From contig NZ_JPHF01000003.1 of NCBI RefSeq assembly GCF_000814325.1, positions 248,001 through 312,000 on the forward strand: a stretch of DNA of 64,000 nucleotides, read 5' to 3'. The notes under the pieces were generated by a model. It worked only from the letters and a program-made list of their open reading frames with translations. It had not been told where the DNA came from and ran no database searches. Position numbers and translations under genes: made by a program. Below are positions 27,517 to 37,600 of the stretch, piece after piece. The first letter of the stretch is position 1; each line of letters begins with the position of its first letter. This DNA comes from Flavihumibacter sp. ZG627 (lineage in GTDB: Bacteria > Bacteroidota > Bacteroidia > Chitinophagales > Chitinophagaceae).

Positions 27517-29250
27517 ATGATCCGATCACTTTTAATAATTGTTGTTTGCTGTACTAATTTATTTGCGCCGGGAGTTTTTGCGCAAGGTAATGCTGTTTCG
27601 CAATTGGGTTCAAATTCGCAGGGGACTTCTGTTTCGCAATCCGCACCCAAAAAATTAATGGTTGGATTTGGTGACAGCGATATACGTTATGGCGTTGATA
27701 CAATACTGCAATCCATTCCGGAGCAGCGCTGGTCGGTAGCAGCATGGAGGGGTGAAAGGGTGCATGTGCAGGTGCTGGTGCAATCGGGTAAAACGAATGG
27801 TGGACTGAAGCTGCGTTTCAGTGATCTGATAAGGACGGGACAATCGAATATTTCTTCAGAGAATTTCAGGTTTGGAATGGTGCAGCCGGTGATGACAGAT
27901 GAGTATGCCGGGGGATGTGGTGCACCATTGCCGGAAGCGAAAGATTCTTCTCTTGCACGCGATAGGATAGATTATGAAAGCGGGTTGGATAAGCTGAACG
28001 GAAAGCTTCAGGTGGTATGGGTTTCACTGGATGTGCCGTTGGGCGCTGAGCCTGGTATTTATACCGGCACGGTGAAGGTGATGAAGCAGAAACTTCGCAT
28101 AAGCCTGGAAGTGATGGATGGCATTCTTCCACCAGCCAGCGACTGGAGTTTTGATCTCGACCTATGGCAACATCCTGCTGCGGTGGCGAGAGTGCATGAT
28201 GTGGAACTTTGGAGTGATAAACATTTTGATTTGTTGCGACCATATTTCAGGATGCTGGCGGAAGCGGGACAAAAAAATATTACTGCGAGTATAGTTGAGG
28301 AGCCATGGGGGCACCAGACCTATGATGATTATCCATCGCTGATAAAGTGGATAAAGAAAACCGATGGCAGCTGGCAGTTTGATTATAGTCTTTTTGATAA
28401 GTATGTTCAGTTTGTAATGGATGCTGGCATTGATAAGCGGATCAATTGTTATTCGATGATACCTTGGAAGATGGTGGTTCGCTATTATGATGAGGCGAGT
28501 GGAAAGGATAGCAGTGTGACCACTCCGATAGGGAGTGAGGCATATGTTGCAACATGGCGGCCGATGTTAAAAGATTTTACGCGTCATCTCAAGGAGAAGG
28601 GATGGTTTTCTATTACGAGTATTGCGATGGATGAGCGGCCGCTGAAAGATATGCAGCAGGCGATCAACATGCTGAAGGAAATAGATCCTTCGTGGAAAAT
28701 TGCGCTGGCGGGGGATTATCATGCGGAGATCGAGAAAGATCTTTTTGATTACTGTCTGGCTTCCCGTTGGGATTTCCCTGAGGAAGTGTTGCGTGCGCGC
28801 ATTGCGGCGGGTAAACCATCTACGTATTATACCTGCTGTGTGGAGCAGTATCCCAATAATTTTACATTTTCACCTGCGGCGGAGCAGTCGTGGATCGGGT
28901 GGTATGCGGCGGCGAAGGGATTCACCGGATACCTGCGCTGGGCTTATAATAGCTGGCCTGCCGATCCTTTGCGCGACAGCCGTTTCGGTTCATGGCCCGC
29001 GGGTGATACTTACCAGGTATATCCGGGTCCGCAGACTTCTGTACGATTTGAAAAACTTCGCGAGGGGATACAGGATTTCGAGAAGATGCGTATTCTTCGT
29101 GAGCGTTGGACGCGGGAGGGGAAGAAGGGAAAGATCGAGATGCTGGATTCGATATTGAAGCGCTTCAAGATTGAAGCGCTGGCTACGGTTCCTGCTGCTT
29201 CGATGTTGAAGGAGGCGAGGAGGGATCTGTTGAAAATACAGGGTCCCTGA
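27517..29250 (+). CDS. Secreted DUF4091 domain protein (glycoside-hydrolase-like)
   Basis: This 577-residue protein has a signal peptide (LLIIVVCCTNLFAPGVFAQ), an N-terminal beta domain, a central barrel-like domain and a C-terminal DUF4091 region (WPAGDTYQVYPGPQTSVRFEKLREGIQDFEKMRIL). DUF4091 proteins are related to glycoside hydrolases such as GH123. Substrate is unknown, but the GH95 gene 1.9 kb away suggests glycan breakdown. Confidence 0.8.
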   Translation: MIRSLLIIVVCCTNLFAPGVFAQGNAVSQLGSNSQGTSVSQSAPKKLMVGFGDSDIRYGVDTILQSIPEQRWSVAAWRGERVHVQVLVQSGKTNGGLKLRFSDLIRTGQSNISSENFRFGMVQPVMTDEYAGGCGAPLPEAKDSSLARDRIDYESGLDKLNGKLQVVWVSLDVPLGAEPGIYTGTVKVMKQKLRISLEVMDGILPPASDWSFDLDLWQHPAAVARVHDVELWSDKHFDLLRPYFRMLAEAGQKNITASIVEEPWGHQTYDDYPSLIKWIKKTDGSWQFDYSLFDKYVQFVMDAGIDKRINCYSMIPWKMVVRYYDEASGKDSSVTTPIGSEAYVATWRPMLKDFTRHLKEKGWFSITSIAMDERPLKDMQQAINMLKEIDPSWKIALAGDYHAEIEKDLFDYCLASRWDFPEEVLRARIAAGKPSTYYTCCVEQYPNNFTFSPAAEQSWIGWYAAAKGFTGYLRWAYNSWPADPLRDSRFGSWPAGDTYQVYPGPQTSVRFEKLREGIQDFEKMRILRERWTREGKKGKIEMLDSILKRFKIEALATVPAASMLKEARRDLLKIQGP

Positions 29251-29316
29251 TATTGATGGTGCTCATATCGGCTCTATTATGCATTAAATCTTTTGTTTGC
29301 GTGGTTTCGCAATGAC

Positions 29317-29715
29317 TTAATAAATTGACTCTACCGGGTTTTCCATTTCCATAACGAAGAAATAGCGGGTTCCTTTTTGTGTTGGGAAGGCGAGTTCATC
29401 GCCTGTTCTCATTCCCAGTAGTGCTGCGCCGAGTGGGCGGAAGATACTGTCGGATGAATAGTGTACAGTGCCGGGTTCCGGAACGGTGAGAGCGTACTGG
29501 AAATTCTGGCGCACTACTTTATCGCGGATAGTGAGGACGGTGTTTAATCGAGCTACGTCGCGCGGGAAATTATAGTTGTCGAGGATCGTTGCCTTAGCTA
29601 TCTTTTCGCGAATGATTTCAGCTTCAGGCAGCTGGCTATTTTTTTCCAGTAAGCTGTTAAGTACTGCTACATCTTCTTTGAGCATGATGATGGTGTCGTT
29701 TTGTTCTTGTTTCAT
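29317..29715 (-). CDS. GreA/GreB C-terminal domain protein (Rnk-like)
   Basis: This 132-residue protein has a short coiled-coil N-terminus and a C-terminal GreA/Rnk fold (VHYSSDSIFRPLGAALLGMRTGDELAFPTQKG). Rnk-like proteins bind RNA polymerase; without a full Gre coiled coil it is unlikely to stimulate transcript cleavage. I start it at the ATG at 29715 (MKQEQND); the longer frame overlaps the upstream gene. Confidence 0.8.
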   Translation of the reverse strand: MKQEQNDTIIMLKEDVAVLNSLLEKNSQLPEAEIIREKIAKATILDNYNFPRDVARLNTVLTIRDKVVRQNFQYALTVPEPGTVHYSSDSIFRPLGAALLGMRTGDELAFPTQKGTRYFFVMEMENPVESIY

Positions 29716-29752
29716 GATTGTATTTTTTGTTATGAATTGATTGGGGGATGTG

Positions 29753-30262
29753 TTAAAAAAATTCAGGTTCCCCGTGTTTGGTGAGCATGCCGTTGATCTT
29801 TCTTCTCCAGTAGGCAGCTTTCCTGGTGAGCGCTGTTGCGTCATGGAATGTATCGGTATGTGTTGAATAGAAAGGCAGGGTTACTATGGAGCCGTCTTCC
29901 ATATGGCATTGAAGGCCTATGGGGGGAATAGAATAGTTGTTTGCTGTTGCTGTGCCCTCACTTGAAATTGATGCCGCCGAACGCAATACTGCACAGGCTT
30001 TGATCTGGTCTACATGAAACATATTGAAGTTCCAGTTGCTGCCATGGAATTCGATGAACAGGAGTTTACCCTGCTGGTGATCGAGACCGATCAGTCGGTT
30101 GTTGAATTGTTCAAAGAGGTCAAGCTCAAGACCGTGGCTTGAAGTGAGTGCTTTTAGTTTTGCTGCGAACGCTGCCTTATGACGTGCTTTCTTTCTCTGG
30201 ATAATTGTAAGCACGATAATAATGGCAATAACCGGTCCTGCCAGCATGAATAGCATTGTCAT
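29753..30262 (-). CDS. Membrane-anchored protein of unknown function
   Basis: This 169-residue protein has one N-terminal membrane helix (LFMLAGPVIAIIIVLTII) followed by a basic stretch (QRKKARHKAAF) and a mostly beta cytosolic domain. I do not recognise the family. It ends 37 bp before the Rnk-like gene on the same strand, so the two may be cotranscribed. An imperfect hairpin lies 90 bp upstream of its start. Confidence 0.6.
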   Translation of the reverse strand: MTMLFMLAGPVIAIIIVLTIIQRKKARHKAAFAAKLKALTSSHGLELDLFEQFNNRLIGLDHQQGKLLFIEFHGSNWNFNMFHVDQIKACAVLRSAASISSEGTATANNYSIPPIGLQCHMEDGSIVTLPFYSTHTDTFHDATALTRKAAYWRRKINGMLTKHGEPEFF

Positions 30263-30353
30263 GATGAATGGAATTAAAGTATGTTGGCTATCTCGTGGAG
30301 ATACCGCAATCGGATGCCTTTAAAATCTTGTGATGTTGAAATAAAATGACGAG

Positions 30354-30382
30354 CCCCGGGTCAATGCATTAGCATGCCGGGG
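30354..30382. promoter_or_regulatory. Long hairpin of unknown role
   Basis: CCCCGG (30354-30359) pairs with CCGGGG (30377-30382), and the interior has a second stem ATGC / GCAT around a 4-nt loop. No T-run follows on either strand. It lies upstream of the membrane-anchored protein gene at 29753-30262. Confidence 0.5.
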
Positions 30383-30572
30383 TAATAGTATTAAAGTCCT
30401 TGAAGTTGGACATGTAATAAAGAGGAAGTGATATGTGGAAGATTTTTTTCACTATGGCAAACATAGTCAATTAACTGAATGGATTCATTTCAGTATTGTT
30501 AAGATTGGTTTTTCTATTGGGTTGCCGGGTTGCTTGGGGTCGGGAGTGATTACTGATGAAATTAGGGGTTTG

Positions 30573-30636
30573 CTGCTGTGGTTGCGGCTGTGGTTTACTG
30601 CTGTGGTTTACTGCTGTGGTTCACTGCTGTGGTTGC
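30573..30636 (+). repeat. 13-bp tandem repeat (CTGCTGTGGTTTA unit), about 5 copies
   Basis: Five near-identical units of 12-13 bp follow each other in the gene-free region 30263-31130. The frame across them is open but encodes only Leu/Trp/Cys-rich sequence, so I do not call it a gene. Confidence 0.8.
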
Positions 30637-30710
30637 TGCGGGGTTTTTCCTGAGCTGCTTACAAATCGTAATTATCCGGGAGTGTATATTCGAAAAAGGT
30701 CAATTTTATA

Positions 30711-30834
30711 TTGACTCATATATGATGCAATATGTGCAGTTAATATTCTATATATAGATCAATATAATCTGATATAAACTGACGCATATAGGATGCAATA
30801 AGTACATTTTCTGATCCATATATTGGGCAATATA
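30711..30834 (+). repeat. Three copies of a 23-nt motif around GACNCATATANGATGCAATA
   Basis: Similar AT-rich motifs at about 30713, 30781 and 30812 share CATATA and GCAATA cores. They lie in the gene-free stretch upstream of GH95, on the same side as its promoter region. They may be regulator-binding sites or decayed repeats. Confidence 0.5.
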
Positions 30835-30919
30835 AATTGTGTGATAATTCAATAGTATAACTGCGGAAGGTTCTGGCGGGTGCACAGTGGGATGATAAGT
30901 TTGCCTATGGTGTTGGGAT

Positions 30920-31055
30920 TAGCAACACAAGCGTGATGTTATGTTTGGGAACTTAACGGTGACTCTTAGTTTAGCAACATAAGCGTGATGTTATGTTTGG
31001 CAACTTAACGGTGATTCTCAGATTGGTAACATAGGTATTATGTTAAGATTGGCTC
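30920..31055 (+). repeat. 52-bp direct repeat with promoter-like boxes, two and a half copies
   Basis: Copies start at 30920, 30972 and 31024 (partial). The first two are almost identical and each holds TATGTTTG (30941-30948 and 30993-31000), a match to the Bacteroidota -7 box. The GH95 gene starts 80-140 bp downstream. Confidence 0.7.
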
Positions 31056-31193
31056 TATAACAGGTATTATATTGACAGCCTGCACGGACACCAATCCCTA
31101 ACTTAGAAGCACATCTAATTTTTAGGATTCATGCAGACTAACGATTTGTTTAAATCTGTTTTTACTTCAATATGCGGGAACAGTGTTTCAAGT

Positions 31194-34079
31194 ATGAGAT
31201 GCTTTTTTTTAGTTGCCTGTTTTTTGATGAGTGTAAACTTATCGGCGCAGCAAGAGGATATTCTTATCCGCTTTGATACGGCGGCGGCGGGATTCACGGA
31301 GAGTCTGCCACTGGGCAATGGCCGGCTGGGCGCGATGATGTATGGCGGAACGAGAAGGGAGCGGATCGCGCTGAATGAAATCTCCCTTTGGTCGGGTGGG
31401 CCGCAGGATGCCGATAACGATAGTGCAAGGTTTTATCTGAAGCCCATACAGGACCTGCTGCTTGCGGGTAATAACCGTGAGGCACAAGCGCTTTTACAAA
31501 AACATTTTGTATCGAAGGGCGTGGGATCGGGTTATGGAAGCGGGGCGAAGGAAAAATATGGATGCTACCAGGCGCTGGGTGACCTGTTTATTGACTGGCG
31601 CGATAGCCTTTTGCCAGTTTCGGGATATGAGCGGGTACTGAATATCGAAACGGCGATTGCAACTACCACCTATACACGAAACGGCGCAACCATCAAAGAA
31701 GAGCTGTTCACTGATTTTGTGAATGATATAATATGGATGAAGCTGAGCAGTTCGCGAAAAGGCGCATTGAATTTCCGGTTATCGATGTATCGCGCTGAAA
31801 ATGCAAGGGTTACGGCAAAGGACAATCGACTCCTGGTGGAGGGACAATTGCCGGCAGGTAAAGACGCGGGTATGCGTTTTGCCGCCATTGCGGTGCCCAC
31901 GGTTCGGGATGGAAGTATCAGGCAGGAAGAAAGTGGGCTTGTAATAGAGAATGCGAGTGAATGCTGGATCCGGATTTCGGCGGCTACAAATTTTTATAAT
32001 GAAACGGGCTTGTTATCGGCAGAGGATCCGATGAAAATGGCTACGCGATATTTGAATAGTGGCGAAGTAAAGCAGAATAAAGATTCCGGTAACCAAATAA
32101 TTGAGAAGAGTCTACAAGCGATTTCAAACGGTTATGATCGGGCGATAAAAAATAGTACTTCTTTTTACCAGAATTTATTCAACCGTAATCGTTGGAAGAT
32201 GCTGGAGGAGGTTAGGAATAATGCAAGGGATGGATCAGAGAATAGAAGAGAGAATAGAGAAGAGAATAGAAGAGTTAATAGAAAAGAGAATGGAATAGTT
32301 AATAGTAAGGAGAATCTAACAGTGAATAGAATGGAGAATGGAATAGAGAGCAGAACTGAAAGTAAAAAAGTGAGTGGGCGTTTTGGAGGATTAAGCAAAA
32401 TTACTACGCAGGAACGTTTAGTGCGGTATGCCGGCGGGGGATCGGACAGGCAGTTGCCGGTGCTCTATTATAATTTCGGGCGATACCTTTTGATATCATC
32501 TTCCCGGCCGGGATTGCTGCCGGCCAACCTGCAGGGGCTCTGGGCCACGGAATACCAGACGCCATGGAATGGCGATTATCATCTCAATATAAATATCCAG
32601 ATGAACTACTGGCTTGCGGAAACCACCAATCTGGGTGAACTGGCCGAACCGCTGCACCGATTCACTGCGGAACTGGTGGAAAATGGGCAAAAAACCGCCA
32701 GGGCCTATTATGGCGCGGAGGGATGGGTGGCACATGTGATCAGCAATCCCTGGAAATACACATCACCCGGCGAGGGAGCCGAATGGGGCTCTACGCTAAC
32801 GGGTGGCGCATGGCTATGCGAGCATATCTGGGAGCACTGGCGCTTCAATCGCGATACTGCTTTCCTGCGCAAATATTACCCGGTACTGAGAGGAGCCGCC
32901 CGATTTCTGCAGGGGATCCTGATTAAAGAGCCCAAAAATGGCTGGCTGGTGACGGCGCCGTCCAATTCGCCGGAGAACACTTATATATTGCCCGATGGCT
33001 TCCGCGGACAAACAGCTATGGGTCCAACCATGGATATGCAGATCAGCCGCGAGCTTTTCAATTCCTGCATCAGGGCCAGTAAGATTTTGGCGGTGGATAG
33101 TGCCTGGAGATCGGAGCTGAAAGCATTGGTCCCCCGGCTGGCGCCCAACCAGGTTGGGGCGAAGGGCGACCTCAATGAGTGGCTGGAGGATTATGCTGAC
33201 GCGGAACCGCGGCACCGCCATGTGTCGCATCTCTATGGATTGCATCCCTATGATGAGATCACGCCATGGGAATCTCCGGCCCTGGCAGCGGCGGCCAGGC
33301 AAACGCTTCTGCAACGGGGTGATGATGGCACCGGCTGGAGTAAGGCCTGGAAGATCAGTTTCTGGGCCCGACTTGGAGATGGTGACCATGCGGCGGCGCT
33401 GGTAAGGGGACTGCTGAAACCCACGAAGGGACTGGGAATCGAGATGAGCGGCGGGGGGGGAACCTATGCCAACCTGTTCTGTGCGCATCCGCCGTTCCAG
33501 ATAGACGGGAACTTTGGGGCGGTGGCGGGGATCGCAGAGATGCTGCTGCAAAGTCATGGTACTGAAGAAGTTATACGTTTCCTGCCGGCATTACCCAAAG
33601 GGGCCGACTGGGTGAATGGAAGCATAAAAGGATTAAAAGCAAGGGGTGGATTTGAAGTGGATATGGACTGGAGGGAGGGGAAGCTGGTGAGGGGGGAAGT
33701 CAGGAAGGCGGTGAAGGCAATAGGCAATAGGGAAAAGATGGGGGTTGGGGAGCGGACAGCGAGTAGTAAGGTTGGAAAGGCTGATAGTGAGGCAGTTCGG
33801 AAAGAGCAGGCAATAGGCAATGGGGAAAAGAAGAAGTCTGGAAAGCGGGCAGCGAGGAGTGGGGAGGGGAGTGCCGGTGGAGCAGGAGGGGTTGGTGTTG
33901 GGGCAAGTGTTGGGGTGGGAGGAAGAGCTGGTGGGGTGAAGGGTTCGCTTTGCAGGTTGATTTTGCCGGGGGGGATGAAGATCGTGGATGAAAAGGGGAA
34001 ACTGGTTGCTGGCGCGGAAAAGGGAGCGCGGGAGGTCGGTTTTATTGTTAAAAACGGAAAGAAATACCGGATTATCTGA
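31194..34079 (+). CDS. GH95 family alpha-L-fucosidase-like glycoside hydrolase
   Basis: This secreted protein (961 residues from the ATG at 31194, with signal RCFFLVACFLMSVNLSAQ; an ATG at 31131 is also possible) has the GH95 layout: an N-terminal beta domain (FTESLPLGNGRLGAMMYGG), a helical barrel with the catalytic-site Asn pair in WNGDYHLNINIQMNYW and the acid in DGNFGAVAGIAEML. The family cleaves alpha-1,2-fucosyl or related bonds. Two low-complexity inserts are present: RENREENRRVNRKENG-type repeats at 32210-32395 and Gly/Ala/Ser-rich sequence at 33690-33945. Both are built from short purine-rich DNA repeats that also occur between genes. Confidence 0.88.
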   Translation: MRCFFLVACFLMSVNLSAQQEDILIRFDTAAAGFTESLPLGNGRLGAMMYGGTRRERIALNEISLWSGGPQDADNDSARFYLKPIQDLLLAGNNREAQALLQKHFVSKGVGSGYGSGAKEKYGCYQALGDLFIDWRDSLLPVSGYERVLNIETAIATTTYTRNGATIKEELFTDFVNDIIWMKLSSSRKGALNFRLSMYRAENARVTAKDNRLLVEGQLPAGKDAGMRFAAIAVPTVRDGSIRQEESGLVIENASECWIRISAATNFYNETGLLSAEDPMKMATRYLNSGEVKQNKDSGNQIIEKSLQAISNGYDRAIKNSTSFYQNLFNRNRWKMLEEVRNNARDGSENRRENREENRRVNRKENGIVNSKENLTVNRMENGIESRTESKKVSGRFGGLSKITTQERLVRYAGGGSDRQLPVLYYNFGRYLLISSSRPGLLPANLQGLWATEYQTPWNGDYHLNINIQMNYWLAETTNLGELAEPLHRFTAELVENGQKTARAYYGAEGWVAHVISNPWKYTSPGEGAEWGSTLTGGAWLCEHIWEHWRFNRDTAFLRKYYPVLRGAARFLQGILIKEPKNGWLVTAPSNSPENTYILPDGFRGQTAMGPTMDMQISRELFNSCIRASKILAVDSAWRSELKALVPRLAPNQVGAKGDLNEWLEDYADAEPRHRHVSHLYGLHPYDEITPWESPALAAAARQTLLQRGDDGTGWSKAWKISFWARLGDGDHAAALVRGLLKPTKGLGIEMSGGGGTYANLFCAHPPFQIDGNFGAVAGIAEMLLQSHGTEEVIRFLPALPKGADWVNGSIKGLKARGGFEVDMDWREGKLVRGEVRKAVKAIGNREKMGVGERTASSKVGKADSEAVRKEQAIGNGEKKKSGKRAARSGEGSAGGAGGVGVGASVGVGGRAGGVKGSLCRLILPGGMKIVDEKGKLVAGAEKGAREVGFIVKNGKKYRII
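33716..33830 (+). repeat. Dispersed GGCAATAGGCAATAG repeat inside GH95, two copies
   Basis: Copies at 33716-33737 and 33809-33830 lie in frame in GH95 and encode AIGNREK and AIGNGEK. They match the intergenic copies at 6730 and 26916. Confidence 0.75.
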
Positions 34080-34146
34080 TTTTTTAGGCGATTTAGTCAA
34101 AATGGAAACCGACCTTTATAGAAATCACATAATCAGAAAATAAAAT

Positions 34147-34596
34147 ATGGCTAGATCCCAGGATTCATTTAGTAAAAAAGAAAAAGAAAAGAAAAGACTA
34201 AAACAGCGGCAGGAAAAAGCCGAGAAAAGCGCTGAGCGCAAAGCCAACACATCAAAGGGCAAAAGCCTGGATGATATGATGGCCTATATCGATGAGAACG
34301 GAAATATCTCCAATTCACCCCCCGATCCCAATAAGAAGCGGGTGTATAATGCAGAAGATATCCAGATCGGTGTACCCAAACATGAAGATGTTGAGATCAA
34401 TGGAGAAAGAACCGGCACGGTGGCTTTTTTCAATGACGCGAAGGGTTTTGGTTTCATCAAGGATTCAGAGACCGGTGAATCGGTTTTTGTTCACATCAAC
34501 AGCCTGAAAACAAGAATCTCCGAGAACGATAAGGTAATGTTTGAGGTTGAAATGGGGCAGAAAGGTCCCGTTGCCATCAACGTAAAAAAGGTATAG
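34147..34596 (+). CDS. Cold shock domain protein with basic N-terminal extension
   Basis: This 149-residue protein has a Lys/Arg/Glu-rich N-terminus (KKEKEKKRLKQRQEKAEKSAERK, residues 8-30) and a C-terminal cold shock domain (residues 85-149) with RNP1 KGFGFIKD and RNP2 VFVHINS. It should bind single-stranded RNA or DNA. The extended form is common in Bacteroidota. It ends 6 bp before the lactate dehydrogenase-type gene. Confidence 0.88.
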   Translation: MARSQDSFSKKEKEKKRLKQRQEKAEKSAERKANTSKGKSLDDMMAYIDENGNISNSPPDPNKKRVYNAEDIQIGVPKHEDVEINGERTGTVAFFNDAKGFGFIKDSETGESVFVHINSLKTRISENDKVMFEVEMGQKGPVAINVKKV

Positions 34597-34602
34597 GGTG
34601 AT

Positions 34603-37600
34603 ATGAACCAAGCACTGGAGCAGCTGGGCCGCCAGTTAGCGGGAGAGTTGTATCATGATGTAGCGATGCGGACCCTCTTCGCTACGGATGCCTCTGCTTA
34701 CCGTGAGATGCCACTGGCCGTTGCCATTCCCAAAACTGAAGATGATATCCGGGCGCTCATTCAATTTGCCCGGCTCCACAAGACCTCCCTGATCCCCCGC
34801 ACCGCCGGCACATCGCTGGCAGGGCAGGTGGTTGGGAGCGGTATCGTGGTGGATGTTTCCAAATATTTCAACAAGATCCTGGAGCTTAACACTGCCGAAA
34901 ACTGGGTGCGCGTGCAACCCGGTGTGGTGCGTGATGAGCTCAATATGTACCTGCATCCCCATGGGTTGTTTTTTGGTCCCGAGACCTCCACTGCCAACCG
35001 CGCGATGATCGGCGGCATGGTGGGAAATAATTCCTGTGGCTCCAACTCGGTTGTATACCGCAGTACGCGTGAGCACCTGTTAGAAGTGAAGGCATTGCTG
35101 AGTGATGGGAGTGAAGCAGTTTTTGGTGCGATGAATCTTGACGAGTTCCACCAGAAATGTGAAGGCGATGCTTTAGAAAATCGGATATACCGGACCGTGA
35201 GAACGCTGTTAAGCAATTACGATAACCAGGTAGAGATAAGAAAAGAGTTTCCCAGGAAATCAGTAGAACGCAGGAATACGGGTTATGCCGTTGACATGCT
35301 TTTAGATACTGCCCCCTTTACTGCGGGAGAGGCTGATTTCAATTTCTGCCAGCTCATAGCAGGCTCGGAGGGCACCCTTGCCTTCCTCACAGAGATAAAA
35401 TTAAATGTTGTACCCCTGCCTCCCAAAGAAGTGGGATTGCTATGTGTACATTTCAATAGTATAGATGAATCGCTGCATGCAAATCTTATCGCGTTAAAAT
35501 ATAATCCCAGTGCCAGTGAGCTGATCGACCATTATATACTGGACTGCACCAAAAATAACCGCGAGCAGATGAAGAACCGCTTCTTCGTGAAGGGTGATCC
35601 CGGCGCGATACTGGTGGTAGAATTTGCGCGACAATCGCGCGAGGAGGTTGTTGACATCGCGGAGAAGGTGGAGCAGGAAATGCGTGCTGCGGGCTTAGGG
35701 TATCATTTCCCCCTATTATTCGGCGCTGATACCAAGAAGATCTGGACCCTGCGCAAAGCGGGACTGGGACTGCTCAGCAACCTGCCCGGTGATGATAAGG
35801 CGGTGCCGGTAATTGAGGATACGGCGGTGGATGTGCAGGACCTGCCCGCCTATATCAGGGATTTCAATGAGATACTGAAGAAGCATGGATTGTACTCGGT
35901 GCATTATGCGCATGCGGGTTCGGGTGAGTTGCATCTGCGACCCATCATAAACCTGAAGACGAAAGAAGGAAACCGGTTGTTCAGGGTGATCGCGGAAGAG
36001 ATCGCCACGCTGGTGAAAAAATACAATGGCTCGCTGAGTGGTGAGCATGGAGATGGAAGATTGAGGGGCGAGTTCATAAGGCAGATGGTGGGTGAAAAGA
36101 ATTACGGGTTGTTGAAAGAGATCAAGAGGAGCTGGGATCCGGAGAATATTTTCAATCCGAACAAGATCGTTGATACGCCACCGATGGATACGATGCTACG
36201 TTATGAGCCGGGGCAGAAGACGCCGGCCTTCAAGACGGTGTTCCGTTATCATAACCAGGATGTATTGCAGCATGCGGAACAGTGCAATGGATCGGGCGAT
36301 TGCAGGAAGAGTCATTTATCGGGCGGAACCATGTGTCCATCGTATATGGCTACCCGAAATGAAAAAGATACGACGAGGGCGAGGGCGAATATATTAAGGG
36401 AGTTCCTGACGCATTCGGATAAGCCTAACCGTTTTGATCATGCGGAGATCAAGGAGGTGATGGATCTGTGTTTGAGTTGCAAGGCCTGCAAAAGTGAATG
36501 TCCCTCCAATGTGGATATGGCGAAGCTGAAGGCCGAGTTCCTGCAACAGTATTATGATGCCAATGGCGTGCCGATGCGATCGAGGCTGATAGCCAATTTC
36601 ACGCGATCGGCTATGTTGGGTGCGTTGGTACCGCGGGTCTATAATTTCATCATGACCAATGGGCTGATCTCGGGTTGGGTTAAGCAGCTCTCGGGTTTTG
36701 CGGTGGCGCGATCTATGCCTACGCTGCATTCTTTTACGCTTCGGCGCTGGCATCGCAAGCATCTGCGGAACCGCGAGCTGGAGATCGATTTTGCGTCTAC
36801 CATTAAGGAGGCTGCATTGGCCAACCAGGCACCGGGCGGGATGACGTTTATGAAGGGGAGTCCCCATGCGGTAGATAAAAAGGAGATACAGCAAGGGCAG
36901 ACGGCTGAGGAAACAGAGATACTGCGAGAGCAGGCAGTTGAGGATAAAGGTTATAGTACAGTTCAAACCGCGTCAGTAAAAAATGATCTCCATAAAGGAG
37001 CAGATGCGGCCTCGCTGATAGAGGCGGAATCGCCAGATCATGCGACCGTTCCGGTTGATGCAATAACGGCCAATGACAGCACTACACCTGATGAGGCAAC
37101 AACAGCAAACCCGGCCTCAGCGGCGGGTGATCTTGCTGCTGCGAGCCAGACGGCTGCCAATCCGGGTACAGCGGCCGATTCGGGCATGGGGGCTAATTCA
37201 GGTACAGCAGCAAATGAAGTAGCAGGTTCCCATTCAGGGCCAAGTTCCAATGCCGGAGCAAATTCCAATAACAGTATTTCTTCCCCCGCCACACCATCGG
37301 GCGAACCGAGAAGAGTATATTTTTTCTGTGATGAGTTCACGAATTACAATGATACGGCGATAGGCATCAAGGCGATATTGTTGCTGGAGCGTTTAGGCTA
37401 TGAGGTTATATTGCCTGAGCATGAAGAAAGTGGGAGGGCCTGGTTATCGAAAGGGTTGTTGCGGCATGCAAAGAAGATCGCCAATAAGAATGTGCGGATG
37501 CTGGAAGGGCTGGTAACGGAGGAAGCGCCGTTGATAGGTGTGGAGCCATCTGCGATACTGACCTTCAGGGATGAGTATCCTGATTTGGTGGATGATGAAT

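Noticed and set aside
30435-30653. 72-codon frame over the 13-bp repeat
   Set aside because: Its sequence is mostly the translated minisatellite; no signal or family match.
30920-31055. CRISPR array
   Set aside because: Copies are directly adjacent 52-bp repeats without unique spacers, and no cas gene is present.
32814-33557. 247-codon minus frame inside GH95
   Set aside because: Antisense to conserved GH95 catalytic sequence; no domain of its own.
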